From: Syngnathus acus
Taxonomy: Eukaryota; Chordata; Actinopteri; Syngnathiformes; Syngnathidae
DNA length: 64,000 bases
Reading direction: 5' to 3'
Assembly: GCF_901709675.1 (NCBI RefSeq)
Contig: NC_051105.1
Span: 8,860,104 to 8,924,103 of the forward strand
Under the pieces are notes generated by a model. That model was not told the DNA's origin and did no database searches. It worked only from the letters and a program-made list of their open reading frames with translations. Of this stretch, positions 1 to 13,071 are shown piece after piece (position 1 is the first letter of the stretch; the number at the start of each line of letters is the position of its first letter). The position numbers and the translations under genes were made by a program.

Positions 1-1679
1 GACGATAAAGCCATGCTGCCCGGAGCCTTCCACAAACTCCTCCAAATCCTGCCAGAACCAAACAAGGCATTATTGTTAGCACGTTAGACGTGCAACAAGT
101 GTGTTTTGCAAACATCCTGCCGTATTTCCTCTTCAATATGAAGCAATCCAAACTATGCCGCATCCAGTTCACAGATGCGTAGTTTTCACAGGGCCAGTTT
201 CACACGTTGCAAAACAGCAGGAATTGTTTGTTTTTTTTACAGCATTTTTATCTGATAAACACCCAAACAAGATTATAGAAGTAATTCCTTAATCCCTAAT
301 AATCCCCACTGTAGGTTTTCACATGGTGAGCTCTGATTTGATTAACTACTCAAACAGTCGTGATTGTTATGCTTGGGCCTGGGCACGGGTCAAAACACTG
401 TTCCACAAATTAAATTTTGCGGAGGTGCATGTATTTGATATTTCGTGACTGGAAATGAACATTTCATATTGTGTGCAGATTGCTACAGATGTTTTAATGA
501 GTCCCCATTTGGCTCTAACGGGTTTTGCTTGGACCAACCGACCATAGGATGAAAAAAAAAAAAAAAGATGATGTGATCAGAATCCAGCACTGGCTTTGTG
601 AGGGCATGTTTCAAATGTGATTTGTTAAAGAACCAGTTATTCTGATTCTTCTGGCCAAAATCCGACTGAATGCTGAATGAATGCTATATTCAGGCCGGCC
701 ACCGCTGAAGGTCTAACCCTGATTTTGTAAAGAGGAAGTATGTGCTCTAGCATGCAGAATATGCCTTGAGTGAATCCAGATGTGGCACATTGTTGTTTTT
801 CGGAGCCGGAATACTCACTGCGGGAAGGGGGTGTTTCTTTTCACAGTTGATACCACCAATAAGAACCATGTTTGGCATCACAGGTCTGGGCCATTCTATA
901 ACAAAGTCAAATCTCAGCAGCCAAATAGCACCGTGGCCCAACAGAGTCTTATAGGTCATGCCTTCCTCCACATACTCGCTGACCAGCTTGTCAAATTTTG
1001 CATACATAACACTACACAAATAGGACTCCACGAGAGCCATGATGTTGTTTTTTACCCTCTGCGGGAACGTCATGACATCCGTGTTCCCGGAGTAGAATTT
1101 AGGAACGTAAGACAAAGGAACAGGGCATTGGTTAGCCTTCATATCTATTTCGCAGGGAAGTCCACGTGAAAAGTAAACGGCCGGAATGCCGAGGATACGA
1201 GACAGGATGGAGCCGCACGGAAGGAAAGGGTCCGTCAACACCGCATCGAAGGCTTGATCCCTCAGCTGAGTCAGCAAAGGCTGCTGGCTGAGAAGACTTC
1301 GGCAGCCTTTTTCTTGGAATGACGTGAAGTTCACCAAAAGCTGCACGTTGAACAATAAATTGCTGAACGACGGCTCCTGGTCAATGACATTGTCCTGTAG
1401 CTGCTTGAAGGAAGCATCCAGCTGAGTTTTGTTGTAGGACACTTTGTAGACCTGAGTTGTGTAGCCCTCTGAGCCATTCATCAGCAAACTGGTTTCCGGC
1501 ACCAAAACCACCAGATCGTGTCCTCTTTGCGTCATCTCCTTGACCAAAATCTTCATGCTCAGCCAGTGACTCCCATCCACGGGAATAACCAGCACTTTCC
1601 CCCCTTCTGCGAGCCCCACAAAGGAGCAACAGAGCCCGGCCAGCAGCCCCAGTACGGAAAACCACACCCTGACGCTCAT
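1..1679 (-). CDS. UGT1-type UDP-glucuronosyltransferase, 5' part (exon 1 and start of exon 2)
   Basis: Family role: ER-lumen enzyme that transfers glucuronic acid from UDP-glucuronate to small lipophilic molecules. Exons seen: 819-1679 (287 codons, ending before a GTGAGT donor at 818) and 1-48 (after a CAG acceptor, phase 0, starting DLEEFVEGSGQHGF); the gene continues left of the window. I chose the ATG at 1679 because a signal peptide follows (about residues 1-25, hydrophobic VLGLLAGLCC), then GGKVLVIPVDGSHWLSM with the likely catalytic His38. LTDPFLPCG carries the partner Asp150, and exon 1 ends MPNMVLIGGINCEKK. An in-frame upstream ATG at 1817 would add 46 residues ahead of the signal peptide and is unlikely. 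Exon-1 length of about 287 codons fits UGT1-type genes, not mammalian UGT2 (shorter exon 1) or intronless fish ugt5. The UDP-binding half and membrane tail lie outside. Family assignment is firm, subfamily less so. Confidence 0.9.
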
Positions 1680-1870
1680 CGCCTCCTCTCTCTTCAAGCA
1701 ACAGTGACCAAGAAAAAAAAAGAGTACAAAACGGAGTACAACTTTTTTTTTCCAGTTGAGGTGTGTGCATGCGTGCGTGTGTGAATATGCTGTCCCGAGA
1801 GCTGCTTTATCAGGCATCTTTGGAGCATGATGTAATCAAAGCATGACAGGGGGGGTGTAAGATTACACCA

Positions 1871-1883
1871 GTTAATCATTTGC
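1871..1883 (+). promoter_or_regulatory. HNF1-like site upstream of the UGT first exon
   Basis: GTTAATCATTTGC matches 10 of 13 positions of the HNF1 consensus GTTAATNATTAAC. It lies about 190 bp upstream of the UGT start codon. HNF1 sites close to the start are known in mammalian UGT1A first-exon promoters. Function here is inferred from motif and position only. Confidence 0.35.
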
Positions 1884-3762
1884 TGTCATGCCTTCGATTA
1901 TACTATATCTATTTATGATTATTATTTTAGCACAAATGTTTCTTGGCATCTTCTTGTTGACTCATTTACAATTGCATGGCAAATAAAATTGCACTTTTTT
2001 TTAAGCCTGCAGCTTGCAGGCAGTAAACAATGAATCCAGTACAGGAAACATTTAAACAGGCTAATTTATTCTTTTTCTATTTTCTATTTCTCTAGTTTAA
2101 TTATGTAGGTGTGCTTTTAATTGCCATACATTAATCATCAGTTGGCAAATGATTTGCAAATCATGAGGGCTTTGCTTGCAGCTTATACAACTGACTTGTG
2201 CAAAGTGGAGCAAAGTTTACTTTGAGCATGCCTTTACTCCCCCACCCCCAAACAAGTGGGCGTGGCGACCCTCTACGCTTTACCTCGCGCACTTTTCCCC
2301 ACGCTCCATTGACATTTCTTTCTTTGTGACAAGCTTTATGTAATGCAACTTGAAACTGTTGATTTTCTATTCCTATCAAAACACAAAACAATAGTTTGTG
2401 ATTATGAAGGAATCATTATACAAATAATATCAAATGCGTTGTAATGATTGCCTGCGTGTTACGTTTCAAATTAAAGATGAATGTTAATTATTAAATGTAT
2501 CTTTCAATGTGTGATTCGTTCTTTGACATTAACAATGAGTGAAGCTCAGTAAGTGGCCAAAAAGTGCTGCATATTTCTATGGTTGAACATGTTGCAATTA
2601 TTCTTTTTTTTTTTTTATGAGATGTTATTTATTTTCAACCTTTCCAAGACAAATTACCAGTAAGCATCTTCGCCATCCCTAGAAACACAAATCAGGTTTG
2701 TTTGACCTAACTGTGTATTTTTGGTAATTACTATTAGTGAGGTGACGTCACAAAATGAATTATTGGGGGCCCAGGACACATGCCTGCTAGTAGGGTCAAG
2801 TATTAAGGTTGATGTGTTTTATTGATGGACTAAATGCAGATCTAGTAGATGAAATTAATTAATGGTAAGATATTATGAATGAGACTAATAAGAATGAGGA
2901 TTTTTTTTTCTCTCTAATAAAAGTCGGTTTGCCCACGGCCCACCCCTTTCTAAAATGATGGCTACACCCCCGCATCCTTGAATGACTTCCATGTGTTATC
3001 TTCAAACATGTCTCAAGTTGCGGGGTATTTGCATGTTATCTCTCTCTCTCTCACGCACACACGCAAACACGCAGTGCACACACGCACCTCACGCACCTAC
3101 ATAAAGGAGTGTGCGTGACTGTGTGTGTTCTTCCTGTCACTTTTAAACTCCGTTTGCACGCTACACGTGCACACTTGCACGCACATTTCCACAAGCATTG
3201 TTGAGTGGCGTGAGAAGCCTTACGAGAGGAAACAACTTTAAAGGGGTGGATAACATCAGTCAAACAATGCCATTTGTGAAATTCAAAACATGTCGCTGCT
3301 CGTTATCCCAACTATCATTATGAAAATAAGCAATTGCATTCACCGTGGCCTTGTTGGTTATACATAAGTACTTAAGAAAAGCTTATTTTGTTGTTGTGGT
3401 GGCTTCTTAGGCATTCATAGGTATGCACGCTTACATTTTACAATGCCAAATAGATAAGAGGTGATTTGCCTGTTCTATACATGTGAGTCGTGTTAAGTTT
3501 ATTTCATGCTGCTTGCGTTCCACCTTTGTGCCTATGCACGTTTTATCCTCACTGCACCAATTTCGTAATGTTATAATGGAACCACTATGTCTGTTCACTA
3601 TGTAACAAGGATGAAAAGAGTTTGAGATTTTAGTCTTTGGCTCTCCCTGGTGTACAAGGAACTGAAACTGCATTTATGCTGTGAGTTATTGAAATGATGT
3701 TAGTTTTATCACGTCTTTCAGTTTGCTTGAGATAAGATTATTAAAAAACCATCGTCTTGGTA

Positions 3763-3815
3763 GTAATAATAATAATAATAATCATCATCATCATCATCAT
3801 CTTAATAATAATAAC
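3763..3815. repeat. Compound AAT/ATC microsatellite
   Basis: A run of AAT units passes directly into ATC units and back into imperfect AAT/AAC units. It is a simple repeat, seen directly. Confidence 0.9.
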
Positions 3816-5910
3816 AACATGGTGCCTGTGGACGCCATAGCTGAGATTGAAGAAATAACGTGTTAGTTATCTCCCGTAATAAATTACCACATACTTAGAA
3901 ATAATTTGGGCAACTCTATGAAGCCCTTCACATTAATCTGTAGCCAAGTGAGCTGTCGCTTATCTGCTCATCACGTGATTCAATTCAGATATTGTGGCAA
4001 ATTACCCCCACAATACTATACTATATTAATCGTAACTTGTATTGAATTTAGAAGCAACTCACACGAATGCCAGTTGAGTTTTTGTGCCTGGTTGTTTCTC
4101 AAAATGACCACACGAGAGCGCTGTTTACTATTGAAACTGAGACACTGGCTAATTAATGGCAGTGACAAACAACAGCACTGCTTTCAAATCACGATTGACC
4201 TATTTTGGAGTCACGACATCAGAAAGCTGTGAGGTGAACATAGTATTGTATAAATCTCCACGAGTACTTAAGAGTCTGCCAGCAAGTGCCAATAATGGAT
4301 AAAGAAATAACAGAAAAAGGAATAAAGAAAGGATAAAGAAATAAAGCGGTTTAACCCCACACTCCCTTTTCCCTCTCACTCAAGATGTTAAATGAGGACA
4401 CACTGTATTATGAACTGTAGATTATTGACCCGGTTACCTGCCAGCAGCCCAACTTCACCCATAGCATTCAATGTTTACATTTTCCAACATGGGTCCAGAT
4501 GAATGATGTGCCAGTGGCACATGATCAACAAATGTTTGACTCAAGCCTTTAAAGGTTATGAAAGAAATGGAAGTATGACACGCCATCGCTTTTATATGTA
4601 GGAAAATCTTGTAACTCAGACCATCATTCCCGATTTAAATGAATGGAAAAACCATTCATCTGTTCTAGCCTAACCCACAAAACAGCACCACGATCTATTT
4701 TCTAATACTAAACTACAATATTTTAGCGTAGGGCTTTAAAAACTCATTAGAACGGCCATATTTACTGTGCATACAGATCCATTTGTTTTGATGACAAAGA
4801 TGAAAGCATTTGTCATGGAATAACATTTAAATCGTTTGTTTTCCATCGGGGTCAACAGTCAGTACGTTTACATACACACTATCTCTTGCCGGAGCCTCCA
4901 GCACAGCACTTCCGTTCGAAAATTACACCTCGCCCTCTGTATTCGGTTCACGACTTTTGCCTTGTATTCGTAACAACAAAGAGCTGGGACAATTTCTACA
5001 ACAACAACAACAAAAAATCACTTGGCTCCAGCTCACAGCAGAATAAGCAATAAAAAAATGGTCGGATGGTAAGCAATAAAAAATGGATGGATCACGAATC
5101 ATATGTTTAAAAAAAGATGAATATCATTAAAATGCATGGTTGCTATTTGCTGACATTTTAGCAAAAGCTTGTAAAGATCAAGACTTGTCATCTGGTTAAC
5201 GTGTTTTCATTACCTGTTCCCACGACATGTTCCCATGCTTGTGGTATCACGTATCACTCCCACAAGACTCATACACAAAAAACACACAAACACACGCAAC
5301 CCACAGTCATTTGAGACACTGGAATAGAGCCCGGTGTGTTTGTGTGCCACTGTCGACTCATCTGCATGACAGTCTTCAGTCACGGTGCGTGAAAAACGAA
5401 ATAATTCAACAATACACGCAACAAGGGCGGTGCCTTGAATGGCTCCTGCAGAACAACTATGCTGGAAAGCCACATTGTTTGGTAAACTTTACACTAAGGA
5501 CCACATGGACCTGTGAGGTTGTTCTAAAAATAGCTTTTGACGTTTTCCTCCAACGTGTTGCATAATCTATCCAAAATGATTGTATATGTGACATCATTCT
5601 ACACATTTGGTGAGGCGCTGCTTCCCTTAGTAGCAAACAAACTGTTTTTGTTGGCGGAAAGCCTGATCGGGGCTGGGAAGTTTGCCAAGGCCTCAGTGGA
5701 GATCAAAAAAATACCTTTTTTATATGTTCTGCACAGTTAAAGTCATTATAATTCCATTTTTATTTGTGATGAAGTTATTATATGTATATAGTGTGCGGAG
5801 GAGGACATTACGGAAAAAGGAGACTCAATCATAATAAACTGGTATTTGTTTAGTACCACACCTAGATTCTACAGAACAACTTGAGATGCATTCTGTGGCT
5901 CACCTTTTAA

Positions 5911-6024
<114 letters not shown>

Positions 6025-8481
6025 ATTCTGTCAAGGTCACTTCTATTCGACATTTCTTAACTGCTAGTTTTGAAACATACGCAAACACATGATGGGTGTT
6101 GGATCGTGGAATCAAAGGGCACGCATAGCTGAAGAGGGTGGGGATGAGTGGCAAAACTTCTCTTCACCTCGTTCTGTCAACTAATGGAGGATACAAAGTT
6201 TTTATGGGTGTGATGTTTCTTTAACCCTTTTAGCTAGTTGGGTAAACTGTTTAAATTGTGTAGATATGTCTGTGTGTGTGCGTACTCTCCCTGAAGAAGT
6301 TTTTAATGGTTTTAAAGTGTTGTCAATCATTCCTCAAGTCGTCACACAATGAATGACTGACCTTAAGTTACTCGACGTCAAGGTTGGATTGTCATCAAAC
6401 ACAAAGTTTGATTGGTGACAATAAATCTACTACCTCATAACAAAGGTTTGAGCTATTTTTTGACCAAAAATAATTATGCATGTAAAATAGCAACAATTGC
6501 TATAAATAGCAAGAGCTTCAAAAAACTTGTTTAAGAAACAACTTTTTACAGCTGTCACTTTGAAGTTCAAAACAAGCCGCTTTGATATTTGAAACTCTCG
6601 TTTGCAGACAAAACTTCAAGTGAACCAGAGCGACATAAATCCGTCAGGCCTGGGTGCGTATGCGTGCTACTGTACAATCACACATGAAACTCTGTCCGGA
6701 CGTGCAGTTAGTGCAGCGTGAAGGCCAAGTAGCAAAGGCGTCCGGCCATCACAAGAAAAGAAGCACACTTGTTTGGGCCGTAATGACTTTCAACCGGTCG
6801 AACCCAAGCATACGTTTTCGAACAGAGCTCATGTTGTTCAAGTCACGGCCTCGCATGCAGACATCAAATAAATCCTTTCGCCCTCCTCCCATCTTTCTTT
6901 ACCTAAATTCATCTGTCGCGTTACAGGTTTATTTTGCAAGCTTTAACGACTGTTTACTCACCTCTTTCGGTACATGTTTTTTTTTACTCCCCAGCTAGCA
7001 TTTGGGCCAGACGTAGGAAGGTTTTACAAGCTAGAATTTAGGTCAAGTATTCTTCAATATAAATACTGAACATAGTTTAAAGTAGGAGTGGTTAAAATAT
7101 GAAGATGCATGTCTTGCACAAGCACGAGATCACTTCTATTTGTCTCGTAAAATTCAGCAACAACCTCTGTTTCACACGTGCTACGTGCCAACATGTCTGC
7201 ATGCCATTCTGTTGACAATTTGAAAAATTAGTACCTAGAAGAGTTATTTATGCTTGCCAATGTCAAAGACTCATACGATCATGGCAGTGTTTCATCTTGA
7301 ATAACACAATATCTAGGTAAAAATTTAAAGTGAATGGTTCAAACTTCATGCCTGGTCTGCATTTTTTACATCTAAAACATAGTTTTTCCTACATTCTGAC
7401 CATACCAATCATAACTTTAAAGAGCCGAGATTCTTTCTGTGTTCACCAACACTTCACTCTATAAGAAAAAACAAAATTTTGAGATATATATATTGATTTT
7501 TTTAGCATGCATTTGTGCACACAGATTTACAAAACTGTGAATCTTCAAAGGTAGATTAGTCTTAGATTGTAACAATTCATTTGATCAAAGTGGAACTATT
7601 TCTGAACTGCACAGTCGCAGGGCGGGTCATAGGGTCAACACTTGCTCAAACATTTTCATTCTATAAGTGTCATCTTATTATGTACATGTACATGCAAGAT
7701 GGGCCAACACATGATCAGATGTATTCAGTCTTTCAACACTCGACTATACTTTCATTTCATATACAGTATGTTTTTAATTCAAATGTTCAGCAGTAAGTGT
7801 GTCACAAACGTTCACTATGACGCACTGAAATTGACTCTCCATTGTTTGACCGCGGAAGTAACATTGGTGCAGTCGCTAGGCAACTAGAGTGGCTCTCTCT
7901 GGGCAGCTTGCTAAACTGAGAATCTGTAACTCCTTCAGAAACAATACGGAACTTAGTTGGGGTAGTAGTAGTTTGTTGGTATCAGTTGAGGAAATTGAAG
8001 AATATGTTTCATCTTAAGTGGGAAACATATATCTCCACTATACAATACTAACGAATACGAAAATGGAACATAATTTATTATGTGATCATGTTTTTTTTAA
8101 GATTATTGTTGTAACACTTCATTTGCAGAGATTGCCAGGGGAGACACTGCCTCACTTGCCTCCCCTGACCACCTGTCCCTGGTTGGAGGGTTCCCTGCAC
8201 TCCCTTTTGTTCTTTTTGCTAACTTCTAGCCCTGTGATCAACTTGCTGCTGCTTTGAAGGTTCCCATGAACTACCCAACATCATCTGTATATGGAAGAAC
8301 ACCATGAGAAACTAAATGCTCTGGTCTGATTCGACAAAAGCTTGCAACATTTGGCGTGAATGTCAGGTGTCAGGTATGGAGGAAAGTTGCCGAAATTACT
8401 ATGTGACTTCCGCAACACGTCAGTAATAAAATCCTACACTTAATAAAGGAGGAGGAGGGGTCCAGTCAAAATTCAAAACGC

Positions 8482-8490
8482 TATAAATAG
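8482..8490 (+). promoter_or_regulatory. Candidate TATA box for serp2
   Basis: TATAAATAG lies about 250 bp upstream of the serp2 ATG on the coding strand, giving a predicted start near 8515. The implied leader would contain an upstream ATG near 8512. A weaker TTATTTATAG lies only about 25 bp from the ATG. Motif evidence only. Confidence 0.3.
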
Positions 8491-8723
8491 TCACGCTGCA
8501 TCTGGAAAAAGAATGAATAAAATACGTACAACCTGTCGAGGAATCGTCATACAGCACCACGTTGAATTTCAATACACTTATTTTGAAAGCAAAACATTCC
8601 CAATTCCGGTTGCATCCCGGCAAACATTTGCTACAGCTGGAAGCTACTGTGATCGTTCTACATATTCCAATCACTTCATAAATTAAAGTAAAAAAGAAAA
8701 AAGAAAAAAGGACTTATTTATAG

Positions 8724-9511
<788 letters not shown>

Positions 9512-9885
9512 TCCAGAGACAGTACCTTGAGCACACCTCTGATACCACCCACGCCCCTCCAAAAGGACCAAGGGACCGGCAACAGGCTTCACAGAGAGAG
9601 AGCAAGATTGCCTCCCAGCCCGTACATTGACTAGCATCGCCTCCGCCTTGTTCTCATTTGCAGTGTTGCAATCTGTGGTGCTGACAGCTTTTCTATGGAC
9701 AGTCTCAAACCACGCCGGCTGTGTCTTGTTAATCACTTGGCTCATATCTGTGTGAACGTGCGCACATCCAAGTGTGCACGAGTACAAATGTGAGAGACTG
9801 TTTATGCACATGAACGTGATTCCTGCTGACGATGTGCCATACTTGCCTGTTGCAGCATTCATCTGTCTTGTGTGAGAAGACGCTT
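9512..9885 (+). other. serp2: Probable serp2 3' UTR
   Basis: Non-coding sequence between the serp2 stop and the first downstream AATAAA on the plus strand (9894). The extent is inferred from the signal; no transcript evidence is available. Confidence 0.5.
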
Positions 9886-9899
9886 TTTATTCTAATAAA
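9886..9899. terminator. Back-to-back polyadenylation signals of serp2 and tsc22d1
   Basis: TTTATT at 9886-9891 reads AATAAA on the minus strand, and AATAAA lies at 9894-9899 on the plus strand, separated by two bases. The plus signal would end serp2 about 390 nt after its stop. The minus signal would give tsc22d1 a 3' UTR of about 1.3 kb. A nearer minus-strand AATAAA at about 10807-10812 could give a shorter tsc22d1 UTR. Confidence 0.45.
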
Positions 9900-11180
9900 T
9901 GTTGTGCATTTAGCAAGGGCTTCATTTTGTAGCCTCCCTCGCTGTGTCACACCCATTGGACTGACCTTCCTCCCCAATTACGAAGCAACCAAGCCACAAA
10001 TCAACAGACGCTTATTTAGCATTTTAATGAAAGTTGAGTGCAGCTTTCAAGTGCAATTGCAGTATGTTATGTTACAACTTCTCATCCAGTCTTGCAGAAA
10101 CATGCACAAAACATGAGCATACAACCGATACACAGAAAGAAATGGGGAAATGTCAAGAAGTTGCAGATTGTTTCTTCTAATGTTGAGCTATTCAGATACT
10201 TTCCATCCAGAAGTATTTCAGTGTCCAAAAACAAAACCATAAAACAATAAATCATAAAAAAGTGCAACATCAGAAAAGGAAGAAAATAATGGGTTTTACA
10301 AGAAGAGTGAATGTCGCAGTGGCAGTTCTAGATAACATTGTTGGCTGCACCTCGTCAGTTTAAATAACCAAAGTCCTTAGCTCTTGAAAATACAAGCTTT
10401 TAAAAATAGACAACAGTTCGAGCAAGGTAAGCATGTCGCTGCTCACGCCATGTGACCAAGATACTGATGCATCTGTTTCTCTTCCTCTCACTATTTTACA
10501 TGTTTACTTACACTATACAGAAATGTACATGTTCTTTTGCCTGCCAAACAATGTTTCGTTTCCATGCCACTGCAGAGCTAAGAAATGTGAAAAGAAATAC
10601 TGAAAATATAAGAAAAATTGTTCCACCAAAGCCAAGTAACACAATCCATGCCGCTGTTATTTCTAAGAGCTTTGGGATCCCCTCCTTCCCCATTCCAGAT
10701 GGGGACTTGGTCTTGATATTTGCTCACATTCGTTATTTGTCATTCTGGGAAAAAAAAAGGCCTTTTCGTTCAATGTAACATTAGCTTCTTCTAGGCATGA
10801 AACGTGTTTATTTACAACACATGACAAAAATGAAAAACAAAACAAAAGCCGTCTTCTGTTCTTCCACTTGTAACAATACAATTGACATCGCCTAGGAGCC
10901 ACACACAGGCACAGTGATCTTTTCAGCATCTGTGTTGAAATATGTGGTTTTGCTTATTGTTGAGAAAACATTCTAGCTGATATGTCAACTTTTTTTTGGC
11001 AAATGTTCAATGACTTGCACGATTGTCGCCTTGTGCAGCACTTGTCCCGCTGGATGCATCCTTCTCAGGGATAAATATGTGCAAATTCTTGGATCAACAG
11101 CATCACCTCCCCTCCTCCTCCTCCTCCTCAGCTCTGTTGCATTAGCAGTAGTAGTATTGAGTCAGTCTGCACGCGCCGGG
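9900..11180 (-). other. tsc22d1: Probable tsc22d1 3' UTR
   Basis: AT-rich non-coding sequence directly downstream of the tsc22d1 stop codon. Its reverse strand has candidate AATAAA signals near 10807 and 9886. A CCT-rich stretch lies at 11106-11130. No conserved frame was seen on either strand. Confidence 0.5.
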
Positions 11181-13071
11181 CTAAGCTGAGGGGCCAGAGG
11201 TGTGCGAGGCGGCTTGAGCGATGGTACACGCCGGACCCGGGGTGGTGACGGTCGAGGGAGCGGTGGGCGGGGAGGCGGTCTGGACCTGTGCCTGGAACTG
11301 AGCCATCTGTTCTGGGCTGGCCAGCGTCTTGAGCAGGGTGTTCTCCTGCTCCAGCTGGGAGTTGCGGTCGATCAGCTCCTTGATCTGCTCCTTCAGCACT
11401 TCCACCTCTTCGCGCACGGCATACATCAAGTGGCTCTTCACCAGGTCCTGGCGCATACAAAGTCAGGTGTGTTAACACGGTCACACCTTCATCTGACATT
11501 TCGAGAGATCTACATTACTATGAAAGCTACCGCCACACCCTGAAGTTCCAATTCCATATCACTTTTATGTCCGCTTATTGGGTTTGCAAGATAATCTGAG
11601 TAGGAAATACCCTTTTCCAAGCTCTTCTATTTGGTCCAAAATTGCCTGTCACATGAGACCGCTTGAATTCTCATTAATATTTGATATGTAAAAAAGTTTT
11701 GCTTTGATTCAATCGCTGCTTTGTATACGATTACAAGTGCTCTGCTGTTCAGACATCTTTCAGAGTTTATATGATCATCACATTTTGGATTTCAAACGAC
11801 ATTGCATACAATGGACAAACTGCATGGATGTCAAACATAGGAGGTTAAAAGGAGTTGTCACGTCACATACAAATTACAAATTGTCACAAATTATTATCTA
11901 TCCCTAAAACCACAGTTCAATCCTTAAAATGTCTGAGTAATAAGGTACATCAACGTGTTTTGCGTTGCTATTTGTGAGCACAAGAAAATGTTTCATATGT
12001 ACGAGTTGAAATTCTTTTTTTAAAAACAATGTGATGCATCAAATTATTTTTCCATTCCTAAACGTACACATACATGTAACATAAATAACTGAATAAAACT
12101 GAAAGCGCACTTTACACACTAAAAATGTGTTAATACTTCGTTGTAAAAAAAATCCACACACGTTTACGTCACAGCGCTGCCAAACGTGAAAATTCAGCCA
12201 ATCAGCGCTCTGAATTTTGTTTTGTTTTTTTACCCGGATTGTGTGTATTTCGGCCTGCCTAGCAACAGAGCCGAGCGTAACAACACAACGGCAGTAAAGT
12301 CACCTGCATTTTGGAAAAGGATCTACCGTAATACACACATTTCAAAACTTAATATTTAACTATTGTACATCGTTGACTCCAACTATAATGCCGCGGTTCA
12401 CTTAGTAAAATAGACTTGATTTAAGAGTTTAAAACTGAACTGAGAAACACAATAACGCTACAAGGCTACCCATTGTGTCGGGGTGTTTGTTAGGCGTACA
12501 GTATAATTCAGTCGACTCCATTTTGAAATATTGATGTTCTTCAAACATTTTATGCATGTGAAACGTTTTGCAATTGACATACAAACGGTCACAAAACGGT
12601 ATTTAACCACGTGAGCTCTTTCAAGTGTAGGCTAGTACTTCTGATTAAAAAAAAAAGGTCTAAACTCACCATTGCCTGTTCAATCTTGTTGTCGATGGCC
12701 ACAACACTTGCTCCCGACGAGCTGTAAAAGAAAAAAGAGAGAAGAAAGAAAATAAATATGAAACCTCGGATTAAGAGGGCATTACAGGAATGCACGACGT
12801 ATTTGAACGTTTAACATCCATGTCCAGTGAGGCCGTTTCTCTCTCGTTGAGCATCCACAGGGCCAGCGGATGAGGCAGCCTCAACAAAGCTAGCCCTTAG
12901 CCAACGACGCCTGCTCAAACGATGCGAATAGCTCAATTTGATCGTATACCTGCTGTCGAACGTGACGTGAGAGCTCTCTGCGCTCAATAACGACGCCAGG
13001 AATGAGATGGAGACATTTCGGAGCTGACAGACGCCCAGATCCATAGGTACGGTGAAGCAAGGCGTATTCAT
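11181..13071 (-). CDS. tsc22d1: TSC22 domain family protein 1, short isoform (TSC-22)
   Basis: Exons: 12950-13071 (40 codons plus 2 nt), 12670-12721 and 11181-11447, the last two shared with the long form; total 146 residues. The alternative first exon encodes [19 protein letters not shown] and ends HVTFDS; it corresponds to the human short-form start MKSQWCRPVAMDLGVYQLRH. Its AG joins the C of exon 2 to complete a Ser codon, giving the conserved run [14 protein letters not shown]. The donor is GTATAC. In mammals the short and long forms come from separate promoters and can act in opposite directions; the same design is visible here, with a promoter-like segment directly upstream. A downstream ATG (MDLGV) ten codons in is an alternative start. 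Confidence 0.95.
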
